NCBI GenBank assembly: GCA_021815365.1
Contig: JAKAGZ010000004.1
Coordinates: 39,190 to 103,189 of the forward strand
Direction of reading: 5' to 3'
Origin: Bacteroidota bacterium
GTDB taxonomy: Bacteria; Bacteroidota; Ignavibacteria; Ignavibacteriales; Ignavibacteriaceae
Length of the DNA stretch: 64,000 nucleotides
Positions 37,954 through 48,511 of the stretch are shown piece after piece. Numbering within the stretch: position 1 is the first letter of the stretch; every line of letters starts with the position of its first letter. The notes beneath the pieces are model-generated. The model saw only the letters and a list, made by a program, of their open reading frames with translations, was not told the origin of the DNA and searched no databases. The position numbers and the translations under genes were made by a program.

Positions 37954-38823
37954 TTAATAAATAATCAATGTTGTGGTTAATATATATAAGAGGACATTAA
38001 TAATCATAGCAGTATCTGTAATCATAATCTCCGTAGTATTTTCCCCTTTTTGATTTATATAAACCAGGTACATATACCTGAAAATCCCGAAAACAACGAA
38101 AGGTGTTGTATAGATAAGTTTGTCAGTACGAAAAACAGAGATAGTCCTGTCCGAAACAGAATAAAGAGCATAACAGATTATTACTCCTGCTGAAGCAACG
38201 GTAGCCATCTGTTCTGCAAAATTTTTTGAATAGAACTGAAGAACTTTTCGTGTGGAAGTGCTGTCTGAATTTTCTGCAAGATTTAATTCCGAGCGCCGCT
38301 TCATTACTGCAAGAAAAAGTGAAATGAACATTGTTGTCAGCACCAGCCAGCTTGAAATATCAACAGAGATTGCAAATGCACCGGCGAAAACCCTTATCAT
38401 AAATCCTGCGGCAATAGAGAAGATATCAAGCAGAACAATATTTTTGATAAAGAATGAATAGAAAAGATTTAACAGGAAATATAAACCAACAAATAAAACG
38501 AATTGCAGGTTGAAGTTTTTCAGCAGGATCAAAACGATAATAAATAAAAAAGCTACTGAGCCAAATGCTTGCAGAGGAGTAATTTTTCCTGCTGCAATAG
38601 GGCGTAATTTTTTTTGCGGATGGGAACGATCTGATTCGACGTCTGTAATATCGTTAATAATATAAACGACGCTTGAAGTCAGGCAAAAAACAAGAGAGGC
38701 TAAAAGAGCAGTCGAAAAATATTCTACCTGGAATAAATGCTTTGAAAAGATCAGGGGTACAAACACGAAAAGATTTTTAATCCACTGCGGAAGCCTGAAT
38801 AATTTTAAATAATCTTTTATCAT
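37954..38823 (-). CDS. UbiA-family decaprenyl-phosphate phosphoribosyltransferase-like protein
   Basis: A 289 aa polytopic prenyltransferase with about eight helices. The first Asp-rich motif and its extension, NDITDVESDRSHPQKKLRPI (then AAG), match the DPPR synthase branch (Rv3806c-like), which transfers phosphoribose from PRPP to a polyprenyl phosphate. It would feed ribose/arabinose-type glycan donors, consistent with the glycan cluster 10 kb away (inference). Its ATG shares a base with the stop of the mutase gene upstream. Confidence 0.85.
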   Translation of the reverse strand: MIKDYLKLFRLPQWIKNLFVFVPLIFSKHLFQVEYFSTALLASLVFCLTSSVVYIINDITDVESDRSHPQKKLRPIAAGKITPLQAFGSVAFLFIIVLILLKNFNLQFVLFVGLYFLLNLFYSFFIKNIVLLDIFSIAAGFMIRVFAGAFAISVDISSWLVLTTMFISLFLAVMKRRSELNLAENSDSTSTRKVLQFYSKNFAEQMATVASAGVIICYALYSVSDRTISVFRTDKLIYTTPFVVFGIFRYMYLVYINQKGENTTEIMITDTAMIINVLLYILTTTLIIY

Positions 38824-40478
38824 CAGAAGACTGCAGCTTCCTGATAAGTTCCGAACACTTCTTTCATCTCACCGACCATTTCACCCAGGGTCACATAATT
38901 ATTAGCGGCTCTTATCAGCACGGGCATCAGGTTTGTTCCGTCTGAAGATGCGCGGCGGATCTCGGCTAAACTTTCTTCAACTGAATGCTGATTTCTGCTC
39001 TGACGCAATTCTGCCATCTCTCTCTTTTGTTTTTTTTCAACCTCGGGCGAGATAATCAAAATAGGAATTTCAATTTTCTTGTCTTCTTCTACAAATTCAT
39101 TAACACCTACAATAAATTTTTCTTTTCTTTCAACTGCTTTCTGATAGATGTAAGCAGCATCTGCAATCTCTTTCTGAAAATAGCCTGATTCAATTGCAGG
39201 AATTACTCCGCCTAATGAATCAATCTGTTCAAAGATCTCGTTTGCCTGCTGTTCCATTTTATCAGTCAACGCTTCAACAAAATAACTTCCGCCAAGAGGA
39301 TCGACAGTGTTTATCACCCCGGTTTCATAAGCAATTAATTGCTGCGTACGAAGAGCAATTTTAACGGCTTTTTCACTTGGCAGCGCCAGCGTTTCGTCCA
39401 TCGAATTTGTATGAAGAGATTGTGTCCCGCCGAGCACACCGGCTAAAGCCTGGAATGCTGTACGTATAATATTATTTTCAGGCTGCTGAGCAGTTAATGT
39501 GCATCCGGCAGTTTGCGTGTGGAATCTCAGCCACCACGAGCGCGGATTTTTTGCGCCGTATTTTTCTTTCATTCTCTTTGCATAAATTCTGCGTGCTGCG
39601 CGGAACTTTGCGATTTCTTCAAAGAAGTCGAGGTGCGAATTAAAAAAGTAAGAAATTCTCGGTGCGAATTCGTCAATGTCCATTCCTCTTTCGATGCACG
39701 CTTCGATGTATGCAAATCCATCAGCAAGAGTGTAAGCCAGTTCCTGCACTGCTGTTGAACCAGCTTCGCGGATATGATAACCGCTCACAGAAACAGGATT
39801 CCACTGCGGAACTTCGTTCTTGCAAAACTCTATCATATCCACAATAATTCTCATCGAGGGTTTCGGTGGAAAGATATATTCTTTCTGTGCAATGTATTCT
39901 TTTAAAATATCGTTCTGAAGAGTTCCTCTTAATTTATCAAAAGTTACTCCCTGCTTTTGTGCAACAGCTAAATAAAAAGCGAAGATCATTGCGGCGGGTG
40001 AATTGATAGTCATTGATGTTGAAACTTTATCAAGAGGAATTTTATCGAATAGCGTGAGCATATCTTTTAAAGATGAAACTGCAACTCCGCATATACCCAC
40101 TTCACCTTCGCTTAATGACGCATCGGAATCCCAGCCCATTAAAGTTGGAAGATCAAAAGCAACAGACAACCCCGTTTGCCCGTGATCGAGCAAATAATGA
40201 AATCTTTTATTTGTATCTTCGGGTGAGCCGAAGCCTGCAAACTGGCGCATCGTCCAGATCTTACCGCGGTAACCGTTTGTATGTATCCCCCTTGTGTATG
40301 GAAACTCGCCCGGGAAACCTATATCATTTAAATAATTAATGTTTTCAATATCATCCGGCCCGTAAAGTGTTTTTACTTCTTCACCACTGACCGTGGTAAA
40401 AGTCATGCCTGTTGTTTTCATACTCTTTAACTTTTCTTCGTAGGCATTTTTTCTTTTTTTATATTCTTTATCAACCAT
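38823..40478 (-). CDS. Methylmalonyl-CoA mutase large (catalytic) subunit without B12 domain
   Basis: A 551 aa protein covering only the TIM-barrel substrate domain: [53 protein letters not shown] and [17 protein letters not shown]. The C-terminal cobalamin-binding DxHxxG domain is absent, so a separate B12-binding subunit must be encoded elsewhere, as in McmA1/McmA2 systems. It interconverts methylmalonyl-CoA and succinyl-CoA. No partner subunit or MeaB is nearby. Confidence 0.92.
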   Translation of the reverse strand: MVDKEYKKRKNAYEEKLKSMKTTGMTFTTVSGEEVKTLYGPDDIENINYLNDIGFPGEFPYTRGIHTNGYRGKIWTMRQFAGFGSPEDTNKRFHYLLDHGQTGLSVAFDLPTLMGWDSDASLSEGEVGICGVAVSSLKDMLTLFDKIPLDKVSTSMTINSPAAMIFAFYLAVAQKQGVTFDKLRGTLQNDILKEYIAQKEYIFPPKPSMRIIVDMIEFCKNEVPQWNPVSVSGYHIREAGSTAVQELAYTLADGFAYIEACIERGMDIDEFAPRISYFFNSHLDFFEEIAKFRAARRIYAKRMKEKYGAKNPRSWWLRFHTQTAGCTLTAQQPENNIIRTAFQALAGVLGGTQSLHTNSMDETLALPSEKAVKIALRTQQLIAYETGVINTVDPLGGSYFVEALTDKMEQQANEIFEQIDSLGGVIPAIESGYFQKEIADAAYIYQKAVERKEKFIVGVNEFVEEDKKIEIPILIISPEVEKKQKREMAELRQSRNQHSVEESLAEIRRASSDGTNLMPVLIRAANNYVTLGEMVGEMKEVFGTYQEAAVF

Positions 40479-40534
40479 GATTTTTCCTTAATTCTTCTAA
40501 GGCAAAATTACTTAATTAATTCAAAACAAAATAA

Positions 40535-42397
40535 TCAACTTGTCCTACCGAACCTCCTGTCAAACTCATCGAGCGAAATTTTTACCAGAATAGGTCTTCC
40601 GTGCGGACAAACATAGGGCATTGAAGTAGCAAAAAGCTGATCAATTAAAAGCCGCATCTCTCTTTCACTCAGTTTATCACCTGCTTTGATCGCTGCTTTG
40701 CACGAGTAAGATTTTGCAAGGTTATCTCTCTGCTCTAATTTCTTTTCGCGCTGGTTGGTAAGAAATTCAGTAATTAACTCAACAAGAATTTTTTCTTCAG
40801 CACCTGCTTTAACATCTTCAGGAACGCCTTCAATAGTTATAACATTTTTAGAAGAAAATTTTATTGCAAAACCAAGCTTTACCAGATATGGCTCAAGCTC
40901 TTTTACAATGCCATAGATACCCGGGTCCACTTCCATTTTTCTCGGAAACAGAAGCTGCTGAGAGAAAGGCATATTTGCATCGAATCTTCTCAAAGCTTTT
41001 TCATACAAAATTCTTTCGTGTGCAACGTGCTGGTCAATTATCATCAAGCCTGACTTAATCTGTGATAAAATATATTTATTATGAAGCTGGATTATGAAAG
41101 GTGAATCGTCCCGGCTTTCAGATGTTCGGCTCTCTTTTGGCGCTTCATGAAAAACCTCCCGGCTTACTTTTTTTTCAAAAGGCAGTTCAGTTTTGTCATC
41201 CTTCGGGCGGGTAATAATATTATCCGGTATAGCACTGAAAACCAGATCAATCTCACTATCCGTAATACTTTTGCTGGCTGACAATTTTCTATCAGAGAAA
41301 ACAGGACGGTCGGTAAAATCATTCTTATCAACCTTGTTAAAATGATTGAACCTGAGCTTTTCTGTTTCATCGGCAGCATCTGTGAAGATCATTGCCGGAA
41401 CGAGATCGTGTGTGCCGAGAGTTTTCCTGATAACAGCAACAACAAAATTATAAATATCTTTTTCGTCGTCGAATTTTACTTCGAGTTTTGATGGGTGAAC
41501 ATTAACGTCTATTTTTTTTGGATCTATTTCAATAAATAAAATAAAGAAAGGATAATCTCCCTTTTCCAGTATATTATCGAAAGCAGTAAAGACGGCGTGA
41601 TTTATCTGCCTGCTAATTATGTACCTGTTATTCAGGAAAAGATACTGTTCACCTTTACTTTTTTTAAGCATACTTGGCTTGCCGATATAGCCTGACAAAC
41701 TCAAGTATTCTGTTTTTTCATCTACTTTTATGAGGGCATCTAACATATTATCGGCAAATATTTTTTGAATCCTTTCCTCAAGCGAACCTGCAGGGTAATC
41801 GAAAATAATTTCATCATCGTTGAAAAATCTCAGATGAACGCCCGGATGACTTAATGCAATTTTATTAAAGGTGTCTATTATGTGTTTTAATTCTGTAGCA
41901 TCTGTTTTTAAAAAATTTCTCCTGGCTGGAATGTTAAAAAACAAATTCTTAACTGAAACTGAAGTACCCTTCGGGAAAGATCCTTTTTCTTTAATAATAT
42001 TTTCAGAATCATCAAATCTCAAAAGTGTTCCAAGTTCATCGCCGCGGGTCTCGGTTCTTATTTCAAGCTGACTGACAGCAGCAATTGAACTGAGAGCTTC
42101 ACCACGGAAGCCGAGAGTGTGGATAGCCTCAAGATCTTCATAAGTAAAAATTTTACTCGTAGCGTGTTTCTGAATTGAAAGGACCACATCTTCTTCAGAC
42201 ATTCCGACCCCGTCATCAAAAACCTGTATCAGTGCCTTCCCTGCTCTTTTGATTATCACATCAATATTTTTTGCTTCGGCGTCTATTGCATTTTCAAGCA
42301 ATTCCTTTACAACAGATTCCGGTCTCTGCACAACTTCTCCGGCAGCAATTTTGTTTGCAATGCTTTCCGGTAATATTTTGATTTTTTTTTCAGCCAT
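40535..42397 (-). CDS. mutL: DNA mismatch repair protein MutL
   Basis: I choose ATG 42397 (MAEKKIKILPESIANKIAAG), 2 bp after the folA stop, giving 620 aa. N-terminal GHKL ATPase motifs: ELLENAIDAEAKNIDV, DDGVGM, TLGFRGEALSSIAAV. The C-terminal domain keeps endonuclease-type elements: DQHVAHERILYE (a DQHA variant with Val), SCKAAIKAGDKL and CPHGRP. It is therefore probably a nicking MutL as in species lacking MutH. Confidence 0.95.
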   Translation of the reverse strand: MAEKKIKILPESIANKIAAGEVVQRPESVVKELLENAIDAEAKNIDVIIKRAGKALIQVFDDGVGMSEEDVVLSIQKHATSKIFTYEDLEAIHTLGFRGEALSSIAAVSQLEIRTETRGDELGTLLRFDDSENIIKEKGSFPKGTSVSVKNLFFNIPARRNFLKTDATELKHIIDTFNKIALSHPGVHLRFFNDDEIIFDYPAGSLEERIQKIFADNMLDALIKVDEKTEYLSLSGYIGKPSMLKKSKGEQYLFLNNRYIISRQINHAVFTAFDNILEKGDYPFFILFIEIDPKKIDVNVHPSKLEVKFDDEKDIYNFVVAVIRKTLGTHDLVPAMIFTDAADETEKLRFNHFNKVDKNDFTDRPVFSDRKLSASKSITDSEIDLVFSAIPDNIITRPKDDKTELPFEKKVSREVFHEAPKESRTSESRDDSPFIIQLHNKYILSQIKSGLMIIDQHVAHERILYEKALRRFDANMPFSQQLLFPRKMEVDPGIYGIVKELEPYLVKLGFAIKFSSKNVITIEGVPEDVKAGAEEKILVELITEFLTNQREKKLEQRDNLAKSYSCKAAIKAGDKLSEREMRLLIDQLFATSMPYVCPHGRPILVKISLDEFDRRFGRTS

Positions 42398-42399
42398 TT

Positions 42400-42879
42400 T
42401 TATTTTCTTATATACCTGCAAATTTCAAATTCGTTTCTTTTTTCACGCGATTCCACTTTCCATGTTTCACTGTCGATCACAGGGAAAAACACATCTCCCT
42501 CTGCCTGAAAATTCATATATGAAATTATCAGCTCGCCGGCAGTTTCCATTGCCTGTGAATAAATTTCTCCCCCGCCGATCACAAATACTTTTTCATACTT
42601 TTCTTTTTCGCAGTATGAGTAAGCATCCGTTAAACTATGAAATATTTTGACTTCTGCAAACGGATAATTTATACCCAATTTTTTCGTCAAAATTATATTC
42701 AGCCTTCCTTTAAGAGGTTTGCCGAGGGTTTCAAAAGTTTTTCTTCCCATTATTACCGGAAAGCCAAAAGTCGTTTTCTTAAAATGCTGAAACTCTTCTT
42801 TTACGTGCCAGGGCATTTCACCGTTTGATTTACCGATCACTCCGTTTTTTGCAACCGCTGAAATAATAATAATTTTCAA
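42400..42879 (-). CDS. folA: Dihydrofolate reductase
   Basis: Reduces dihydrofolate made by ThyA. The 159 aa protein has IISAVAKNGVIGKSNGEMPWHVKEEFQHFK with an acidic residue at the substrate position (Glu rather than Asp), VIMGRKTFETLG and VFVIGGGEIYSQAME. It overlaps thyA by 4 bp, the common thyA-folA pair. Confidence 0.96.
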   Translation of the reverse strand: MKIIIISAVAKNGVIGKSNGEMPWHVKEEFQHFKKTTFGFPVIMGRKTFETLGKPLKGRLNIILTKKLGINYPFAEVKIFHSLTDAYSYCEKEKYEKVFVIGGGEIYSQAMETAGELIISYMNFQAEGDVFFPVIDSETWKVESREKRNEFEICRYIRK

Positions 42880-43715
42880 ACGGCAACCTCAAACTTAATT
42901 TTATCGTGGCAATTGTAACCAACAAGTTCAAAATCTTCAAACTTCAGCTCATCAATTGGCTTTCTGGCAATTATTAATTTCGGAAGAGGCAGCGGTTCGC
43001 GTTTCAATTGTTCTTTCAAACCTTCACTGTGATCAAATTTTTCCATCGGTGAACCTTTTTCAGCGTAATAAATATGGGCATCAACTATTGTGTGCGCAAA
43101 ATGACCAAGGGCTAAACCCGTTTCCTGTGCAATTATTTGTGTAAGAAGAGAATAAGCTGCAAGATTGAACGGTATGCCAAGCGCAACATCACCCGAACGC
43201 TGTGTGAGATGGCAATTTAATTTCCCGGCGCTAACATTAAAAACAAAGCTATAATGGCATGGTGGAAGCTTGCTTGTTGTAGCATTACCCGGTTCCCATG
43301 CTGATACAACTAATCTCCTGCTGTTCGGATTTCTTCTTATCTCATCTATCACATACTTAATCTGATCAACTTCCCGAATCACCCAGCTGCCGTTCTTATC
43401 TTTCTGTGCGCTTGGAAAATTTCTCCAGTAATAGCCGTAAGCAGTATCGAGATTTCCGTCTTCGTCTGCCCATGCATTCCAAATTTTTGTTTTCTGCCTC
43501 AGATTCCTGATATGATTTTCACCTGAAAGATACCACAAAACTTCGTGAAGAAGAGATTTCCACTCCATCTTTTTAGTTGTAAGAAGAGGAAACCCTTCAG
43601 AAAGGTCGACTTTATAGAAAGCTCCAAAATATGAAATTGTGTCAACTCCTGTCCTTGAAGTCTTCTTTACTCCATTTTCTAATACTAATTTTACAAGATC
43701 AAGATATTGCTTCAT
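42876..43715 (-). CDS. thyA: Thymidylate synthase
   Basis: Methylates dUMP to dTMP with methylene-THF. The 279 aa protein has the catalytic Cys153 in PPCHYSF and the dUMP-binding run CHLTQRSGDVALGIPFNLA. It is the first gene of thyA-folA-mutL. ThyA presence implies that this genome does not depend on ThyX. Confidence 0.98.
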   Translation of the reverse strand: MKQYLDLVKLVLENGVKKTSRTGVDTISYFGAFYKVDLSEGFPLLTTKKMEWKSLLHEVLWYLSGENHIRNLRQKTKIWNAWADEDGNLDTAYGYYWRNFPSAQKDKNGSWVIREVDQIKYVIDEIRRNPNSRRLVVSAWEPGNATTSKLPPCHYSFVFNVSAGKLNCHLTQRSGDVALGIPFNLAAYSLLTQIIAQETGLALGHFAHTIVDAHIYYAEKGSPMEKFDHSEGLKEQLKREPLPLPKLIIARKPIDELKFEDFELVGYNCHDKIKFEVAV

Positions 43716-43784
43716 GAAATGTCCGAAGAAAATATTAAAATCTGTGAGAGTTATTTTTCAAATTTAATAAAAATTGACAAAGCG

Positions 43785-44918
43785 TTAAAACTCTATTGCT
43801 GTGATATAATTTTTAATTTGTTCAGCCGCCAATATAAATCCTTTCTCATAATTCTTAATTGATTCTGCCTCATCATTGAAAAAATTACTCAGTTCAATCG
43901 GAATTACATTGCCTTCTAATTTTTTGACAGTTTCTTTGTCAATTTTACCGCATACCAAAAAGATCGGTATTTTCTTCGATGAAAAATACTCTGTCACCAC
44001 TTTTGCTCCTTTGTTCATCAAACTCTGCCTGTCAAACGATCCTTCGCCTGTAACAACAAAATCCGGAGCAAAATCATCAGCTTTAGGTAATAAAAAATTT
44101 TGAATAAAATCCTTAGCTTTGACTATTTCAGCATTAAAGAAAATTTTCAGACCAGCAGCTAAACCGCCGCCCGACCCATTTAATACTTCAGTTGGATTAA
44201 GTAAGTTATTGTTTATAAGTAAATTAATTATTTTATTAAATCCTGCTTCCAGAACAGTAAGCTCTCCTATTGTTGCCCCTTTCTGTGGGGCAAACGTCCT
44301 AATTGTACCATGCTCTCCAAGCAAGGGGTTATCAACATCAACTATCAAGTTTATTTTGAAAGGAAGTTTAATACTTTTCCACTTATAATTTTTTACTGAG
44401 AAATAATTAGCTGGAATTATTTCTACTTTATTGTTTAAAAAATCATATAATTCCAGTCCAAACTCGGAGCAAAAACCTAATCCCATATCAGAAGTTCCTG
44501 TTCCTCCTACCCCAATTACCAGCTTTTCCACATTTAATTTACATTCTTTAATCTGTTTAACTAATTCGCCTAATCCTTTAGAATTCAATACTAAAGGATG
44601 CCTCTGCTCAATTGGAATTCTTTTCAACCCTATAACTTCTGCTGATTCAATAAAAATTATTTTTTCATCCTTTGAATAACCGGCTTTGACCTGAATTTTT
44701 TCTCCTCCGTCGTAAGGTGCAGTAACACTATAATTCAAGATATTTAAGTCAAATAATGAGCGACAAACTTCCAGGAAGCCGTCCCCTCCGTCTGAAACTG
44801 GTAATTTCATTGTTCTAATTTGTTCAAAGTTTACAAATGCTTCTTCCAGTATTTCAGCTACTTCTCTGGAATCAGCACATTCTTTGAAGCTATTTGGAGC
44901 AATCAATACTCTTTTCAT
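43785..44918 (-). CDS. Glycerate kinase (GarK/GlxK family)
   Basis: Phosphorylates glycerate to a phosphoglycerate. The 377 aa protein begins MKRVLIAPNSFKECADSREV and has VIGVGGTGTSDMGLGFCSEF, GGGLAAGLKIFFNAEIVKA and VVTGEGSFDRQSLMNKGA, all typical of the family. Its start overlaps the stop of the GT9 gene by 4 bp (ATGA). Confidence 0.93.
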   Translation of the reverse strand: MKRVLIAPNSFKECADSREVAEILEEAFVNFEQIRTMKLPVSDGGDGFLEVCRSLFDLNILNYSVTAPYDGGEKIQVKAGYSKDEKIIFIESAEVIGLKRIPIEQRHPLVLNSKGLGELVKQIKECKLNVEKLVIGVGGTGTSDMGLGFCSEFGLELYDFLNNKVEIIPANYFSVKNYKWKSIKLPFKINLIVDVDNPLLGEHGTIRTFAPQKGATIGELTVLEAGFNKIINLLINNNLLNPTEVLNGSGGGLAAGLKIFFNAEIVKAKDFIQNFLLPKADDFAPDFVVTGEGSFDRQSLMNKGAKVVTEYFSSKKIPIFLVCGKIDKETVKKLEGNVIPIELSNFFNDEAESIKNYEKGFILAAEQIKNYITAIEF

Positions 44919-45928
44919 TTAGTTTCAGGTTGGATAATTTCTTTAACTCTTTTAAGTACTTTTTCTGAGTCAATTCCTCCTTTGCCTTCAAACCTGCACT
45001 TTTTCGGGTCACCGGGGCAAGCTGTTTTGCAATAATTTTCATCCGGTAAAATTATTTCTGACTTGTTCCCTTTAGGTGACCAAAGCTGAGGCGAACAAGC
45101 GGGCAAAGGACAAAATAAAGACAGCGTTGGTACTTTCAAGCCTGCTGCAATGTGCATGGGGCCGGTACTCGATGACACTAGCAGATCCAGCACACTAAAA
45201 TTTATAATTGATTCACGGAGTGAATTCCCTTTGTTCGGGTAAATTATTCCCTCTAAGTTTTGCAGGCTCTCAGGTACATTCAAATCCATAACTGCAATTT
45301 TTACATCGGGGAGATTTTTTAATCTTCTGATTATTCCAGCATATTCTGACGCAGGCATATTAGGTGAAGAATTTCCGCTTGTAGAATTTATCCCAATTAG
45401 CATTTCACCATTCAGGCACCAGGATTTTTTCCAGCCTTCAGCTTCTTTCTTTTCTTCTTCCGAAAGAAAAATTTCTGAATCCATACTTTGCGGTTCTATT
45501 CCCAGTTTTCTTATTTCGTCAAGACAATAATCCGATTCATGCCTTAATGGAATATATTTATTTCTGAACACACTTTTGGTGTTCGTCAGGAACTGGTAGA
45601 ATTTATATCCAACGCCAATTCTTTTTTTTATTCCGCTAAAGAACAATATCCAGTTAAGCCTTTCAGTAGGAAGCAAAGTAAGCGAATAATCGAACCGGAA
45701 TTTTCTCAGCTTTTTACAAAGACCACCAGCACTTTCAGTTTCATTATAAATGATTAGTTCATCCACAAATGGGTTATTCAGATAAATATCTCTCGTATAT
45801 TCTTTGACCAAAACAGCGACAAAACTTCCGGGGAAAGCTCTTTTAATTTCACGCGGCAGAGGTGTGGAAAGAACAACATCCCCTATCCGGTCGGGGCGAA
45901 CTATTAATATTTTAGGATTTTCAATCAA
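44915..45928 (-). CDS. Glycosyltransferase family 9 (heptosyltransferase-like)
   Basis: A 337 aa GT-B enzyme: ILIVRPDRIGDVVLSTPLPR at the start, and in the second half IGINSTSGNSSPNMPASEYA, LLVSSSTGPMHIAAGLKVPT and LFCPLPACSPQLWSP. These are the GT9 donor-site features, and the ending has a Cys-rich CKTACPGDPKKC. It probably adds a heptose or similar sugar to LPS core or surface glycan. It is divergent from the next GT gene with only 41 bp between them. Confidence 0.9.
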   Translation of the reverse strand: MIENPKILIVRPDRIGDVVLSTPLPREIKRAFPGSFVAVLVKEYTRDIYLNNPFVDELIIYNETESAGGLCKKLRKFRFDYSLTLLPTERLNWILFFSGIKKRIGVGYKFYQFLTNTKSVFRNKYIPLRHESDYCLDEIRKLGIEPQSMDSEIFLSEEEKKEAEGWKKSWCLNGEMLIGINSTSGNSSPNMPASEYAGIIRRLKNLPDVKIAVMDLNVPESLQNLEGIIYPNKGNSLRESIINFSVLDLLVSSSTGPMHIAAGLKVPTLSLFCPLPACSPQLWSPKGNKSEIILPDENYCKTACPGDPKKCRFEGKGGIDSEKVLKRVKEIIQPETK

Positions 45929-45969
45929 ACTTTAATTACAAAAAATTTTAATTTTACTTAGATTACAAT

Positions 45970-47106
45970 ATGTCAAAAAAAGTCGCACTTGTAACAACCG
46001 GGCATCCCCCCCTTGATGAAAGGATATACTGGAAATTTGCAAGAAGTATTTCCTCAAACGGATATGAAACAGCAATTTTCTGTTCCACTGAAAATATTTT
46101 TGAAGAAAGAGAAAATATTTTAATTAATGGATTCAAAGATGACCGACTTAGCAGAAAAGAAAAACTAAATAAGCTTTACCTCTTCATCCGTCAATTTAAG
46201 CCCGACTTAGTTATATGCTCGGAAGTATCCGCGATCATTCCGGCTCACAAATATAAAAAGTTTGATAATAAAAATTGCAAAATTGTTTCAGATATTACTG
46301 AGTGGTACCCTGAAAATGTTGCATTTAAAAGGAAAGGCTTTGTAAAATTTTTAATTTATTTTTTTCTTTCCTTAATCAATATTTTATTAGTGAATTACAG
46401 CGATCATCTTGTAATTGGAGAAAATGGGAAAAAAAGGAGATACAATCTACTAGCTCCATTAAAGGCAAAAACGATTATAAGATATTATCCTATCCTGCAA
46501 TTTTTTAAATTTTACCCACCTGATGCAAATATAAAAAAATTCACACTTTGCTATGCAGGACTGATCAATTTTGAGAGGGGAATTTTAACTCTTTTACAAA
46601 CAGCCATCAAACTTGCAGAAAGGCACAAGCACTTAACTATCAAACTGAAGATCATTGGGAAGTTTCAATACATTAACGAAGAAACTGAGTTTAATAAAAT
46701 TATAGAGAATGTCACCAGTATTGAAATTGAAAGGATCAACTGGACTGATTACAATAAAATTTCGGAATATTTAATGGATGTTCACTTATGCTTTGACCTG
46801 AGAAAAAGGAATTTTATTTATCGTCATTCCCTGCCAATAAAAATATTTGAATATATGGCCTGCGGGAAACCTTTTATTTATTCTGACATAAAACCGATCA
46901 GAGAAGAATTAAAAAATTATGATAGATTCGGTGTCCTGGTAAATCCTGACAGCCAGGAAGAAATTATTAAAGCAACAGAGAAATATCTAAATGCGCCGGA
47001 CCTATTATTAAATCATTCACAAAATTGCAGGAAAGAAATTGAAGAAGGGAAAAACTGGGAAACAGAAGCAGAAAAATTGATTACCCTGGTTAAGCACTTA
47101 ATCTGA
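45970..47106 (+). CDS. Glycosyltransferase, GT4-like
   Basis: A 378 aa GT-B protein: VALVTTGHPPLDERIYWKFA at the N-terminus and the donor-site IFEYMACGKPFIYSDIKPIR near the end. It is the only plus-strand gene in the glycan cluster and overlaps the flippase gene tail to tail by 17 bp. Acceptor and sugar unknown. Confidence 0.88.
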   Translation: MSKKVALVTTGHPPLDERIYWKFARSISSNGYETAIFCSTENIFEERENILINGFKDDRLSRKEKLNKLYLFIRQFKPDLVICSEVSAIIPAHKYKKFDNKNCKIVSDITEWYPENVAFKRKGFVKFLIYFFLSLINILLVNYSDHLVIGENGKKRRYNLLAPLKAKTIIRYYPILQFFKFYPPDANIKKFTLCYAGLINFERGILTLLQTAIKLAERHKHLTIKLKIIGKFQYINEETEFNKIIENVTSIEIERINWTDYNKISEYLMDVHLCFDLRKRNFIYRHSLPIKIFEYMACGKPFIYSDIKPIREELKNYDRFGVLVNPDSQEEIIKATEKYLNAPDLLLNHSQNCRKEIEEGKNWETEAEKLITLVKHLI

Positions 47107-48511
47107 AAATTTTTATCACTTTTATCCTGACAAAAAAATGCATCGTCAGCAAATAGCTGAGAATTACAACGACATCAACGAAAAAGTTCTTCAAATTCAG
47201 CCCAATAAATAAAAACATCAATGCACTGATAATTATTATTGAAAGATCCTTAGTCTGGTAATCCACTTTAATTTCATCACGCGAGATGAAAAATAAATAA
47301 GCTGCGCCGCTTAAAAAGCCAGTCGCTGTCGCAAATGCTGCACCAATTATTCCAAACTTCGGAATGAAAATTATGTTAATTAAAATATTGCTCAAAAAAG
47401 CTATCAGATCAGAAATAAGAAAATGGTAGCTCTTGTTCGATATAAAAGGATAAACAGAATAAAAAGATGAAATCCCGCTGAATATATATCCTATTATTAC
47501 CAGTGGGAGAATTACAATACCTGACTTATAAATAGGATTGAACAATGAATTTCCAAACAGCGTAATATCAAATAAATATCCGGAGAATAATGAAAGTACA
47601 AGAAGAATAAAACAGCTTACAGCCACCAGCCTGGTTATAGTGCTGCCGTAAGATGATTCATAATCTTTCGAATAAAAAAGATTTAAGGAATATGGGTTCC
47701 ACGCTGTTCGGAATGAAATCACAAATACATTCATAACCATAGCGATTCTGTATGACAAGCTGTAAATACCTACCTCACTTGTGCCAAGGTAATAATTCAG
47801 AATAAACCTGTCGGCTACGTCTACAGCCGCTGATAAAAAACCAGCAAACATTATAGGGTAAGAAAATCTTAATAAGCGCAAAAGAAATTCTATGTCAATT
47901 CTCAAAGTGTAATCCGTGCGAATTACCTTTAACATTATAAGTAACAACACAGAACTTGATATTAATTGTGAAAGAATGATTCCCGCTACCGACAGTCTAT
48001 AAACAAAAACAAACAGAATATTAAAAAATACGTTTAAGACAGCACCAACTGCAGAATATTTTACAGCCTGCTTTGATAATTCTTTTGTCTTAAGCAGAAG
48101 TAAAATATAGAAGCAAACCGTTTCGATAAACAAAGTAATGAATACGAGGATAAGCAGTGAGGAAAAATCTGCAGTAGCAAAAATCAAAAGTGAGATTTCT
48201 TTTGCAGCAAAACAAAGCATCAGGGTTACAATTATCCCGATCAGGAATATTGCATTGAGCAAAGTAGAAAATATTATTTTTTTCTTTTTTTCGGTTCTCT
48301 CTTCAATATAAAATTTATTCAGTGAACCGTGCATACCGAACTGGTAGAGGACTGAAACAATTGCGTAAACCGACATCAGTAAAGCATAATTTCCAAACTC
48401 AGAAGTGCTGATAAGATTTGAATAGATCGGCAGCAAAATAAAACTAGCCGAACGAATGAAAAGATTCCCAAGTCCATACCAGGCAACAGATTTTGAAAGA
48501 CTGTTCTTCAT
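47090..48511 (-). CDS. Polysaccharide flippase (Wzx/MATE-like)
   Basis: A 473 aa protein with about 12-14 membrane helices, starting NSLSKSVAWYGLGNLFIRSA, typical of oligosaccharide-lipid flippases. It also has SYPIMFAGFLSAAVDVADRF and YYLGTSEVGIYSLSYRIAMV. It would move lipid-linked glycan across the inner membrane. It is the last gene of the minus-strand glycan unit, 1 bp overlap with the preceding GT. Confidence 0.9.
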   Translation of the reverse strand: MKNSLSKSVAWYGLGNLFIRSASFILLPIYSNLISTSEFGNYALLMSVYAIVSVLYQFGMHGSLNKFYIEERTEKKKKIIFSTLLNAIFLIGIIVTLMLCFAAKEISLLIFATADFSSLLILVFITLFIETVCFYILLLLKTKELSKQAVKYSAVGAVLNVFFNILFVFVYRLSVAGIILSQLISSSVLLLIMLKVIRTDYTLRIDIEFLLRLLRFSYPIMFAGFLSAAVDVADRFILNYYLGTSEVGIYSLSYRIAMVMNVFVISFRTAWNPYSLNLFYSKDYESSYGSTITRLVAVSCFILLVLSLFSGYLFDITLFGNSLFNPIYKSGIVILPLVIIGYIFSGISSFYSVYPFISNKSYHFLISDLIAFLSNILINIIFIPKFGIIGAAFATATGFLSGAAYLFFISRDEIKVDYQTKDLSIIIISALMFLFIGLNLKNFFVDVVVILSYLLTMHFFVRIKVIKIFRLSA

